Assembly (NCBI RefSeq): GCF_020026925.1
Contig: NZ_JAIQDW010000010.1
Location: forward strand, 62,001-126,000
Length of the DNA: 64,000 bases
Source of the DNA: Flavobacterium hibisci
GTDB taxonomy: Bacteria; Bacteroidota; Bacteroidia; Flavobacteriales; Flavobacteriaceae
Direction of reading: 5' to 3'
The notes under the pieces were generated by a model, which was not told the origin of the DNA, ran no database searches, and saw nothing but the letters and a program-made list of their open reading frames with translations. Shown one piece after another: positions 63,713 through 64,000 of this stretch (its first letter is position 1; every line of letters begins with the position of its first letter). The position numbers and the translations under genes were made by a program.

Positions 63713-64000
63713 TTATATAAAATTAATGATAAAGTACCAAATAGCAAGGGTTAAGAACGAAACCGGAATCCCAAAACCCACCATCATACTGCTTAATTTT
63801 GGCTTCAAGCCATAAGTCGAAGCTAAGATTGCGCCTGTAATCATGGGTGCCATAGCGGTTTCCATAATTGTAATTTTAATAGGCTCTGAATGCTGATTGA
63901 AAATAAAAACATATAATACTAATATGACAAACGGAACCAGAATAAGCTTAAAGAAAAGTCCAAGCCGCAAAAATTTCCAATGCTGGCTTTTTCGGTCAAA
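63713..64000 (-). CDS. AEC-family (auxin efflux carrier-like) transporter, C-terminal part
   Basis: The frame is open to the window edge, and the 5' part lies beyond it. The visible 95 codons hold three or four membrane helices (FFKLILVPFVILVLYVFIF, METAMAPMITGAILASTYGL, MVGFGIPVSFLTLAIWYFII). The ETAMAP-T pattern and the final helix arrangement are typical of AEC permeases, which export or import small organic anions such as malate. It is unrelated to the adjacent T6SS island and converges on it. Confidence 0.8.
   Translation of the reverse strand, partial: FDRKSQHWKFLRLGLFFKLILVPFVILVLYVFIFNQHSEPIKITIMETAMAPMITGAILASTYGLKPKLSSMMVGFGIPVSFLTLAIWYFIINFI

Overview
The window is a chromosome segment from a Bacteroidota bacterium, most likely a Flavobacterium or close relative. 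The DNA is AT-rich. Several genes have the Bacteroidota promoter pattern (TTG, about 19-23 bp, TAnnTTTG). Two giant proteins end in type IX secretion (T9SS) type A sorting domains, SecA carries an insertion typical of the phylum, and lipoproteins with a lipobox cysteine are frequent. I saw no rRNA, tRNA, CRISPR array or insertion sequence.

Region 1 (1-12858, minus strand) is a surface polysaccharide locus. It encodes GDP-L-fucose synthesis (gmd, fcl), a small nucleotidyltransferase, a Wzx-type flippase, a Wzy-type polymerase, glycosyltransferases, a polysaccharide pyruvyl transferase next to an F420-hydrogenase beta-like iron-sulfur protein, and three left-handed beta-helix acyltransferases. 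One glycosyltransferase is broken by a frameshift in a run of nine A. A 19-residue tail of a lost acyltransferase lies between two genes. An outer-membrane barrel gene (12897-13514) lies just upstream.

Region 2 (14114-30503) holds a secreted propeller-like protein and a convergent two-gene operon of giant secreted proteins: a 2318-residue leucine-rich-repeat protein built from seven units, and a 2764-residue multidomain protein. The first has a dockerin-like module near its C-terminus and the second starts with a cohesin-like domain, so they may bind each other at the cell surface.

Region 3 (30504-41943) is mostly housekeeping: a MetY-type sulfhydrylase, an Uup-type ABC-F ATPase, an FKBP lipoprotein, a methyltransferase, a lone ABC ATPase, a PduO-type adenosyltransferase, a DUF2795-like protein and secA.

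Region 4 (42019-49927) is a probable copper locus. It has an MbnP-like lipoprotein, an MbnH-like diheme peroxidase, a cysteine-tagged outer-membrane protein, a TonB-dependent receptor, a PepSY membrane protein and two near-identical small cysteine-containing proteins with TTG starts. A REP-like palindromic element occurs in three of its gaps. No methanobactin biosynthesis gene is visible.

Region 5 (50038-58283) carries trmH, a BNR-repeat lipoprotein, a cysteine-free sirtuin, a sterol-desaturase-family oxidase, purB, a CPA2 antiporter and a 1-Cys-type peroxiredoxin.

Region 6 (58688-63673) is an orphan type VI secretion island: vgrG, a Tle1-like phospholipase effector with a frameshifted 5' end, a lipoprotein that is its probable immunity partner, and fragments suggesting past effector/immunity turnover. 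The window ends inside an AEC-family transporter gene on the minus strand.
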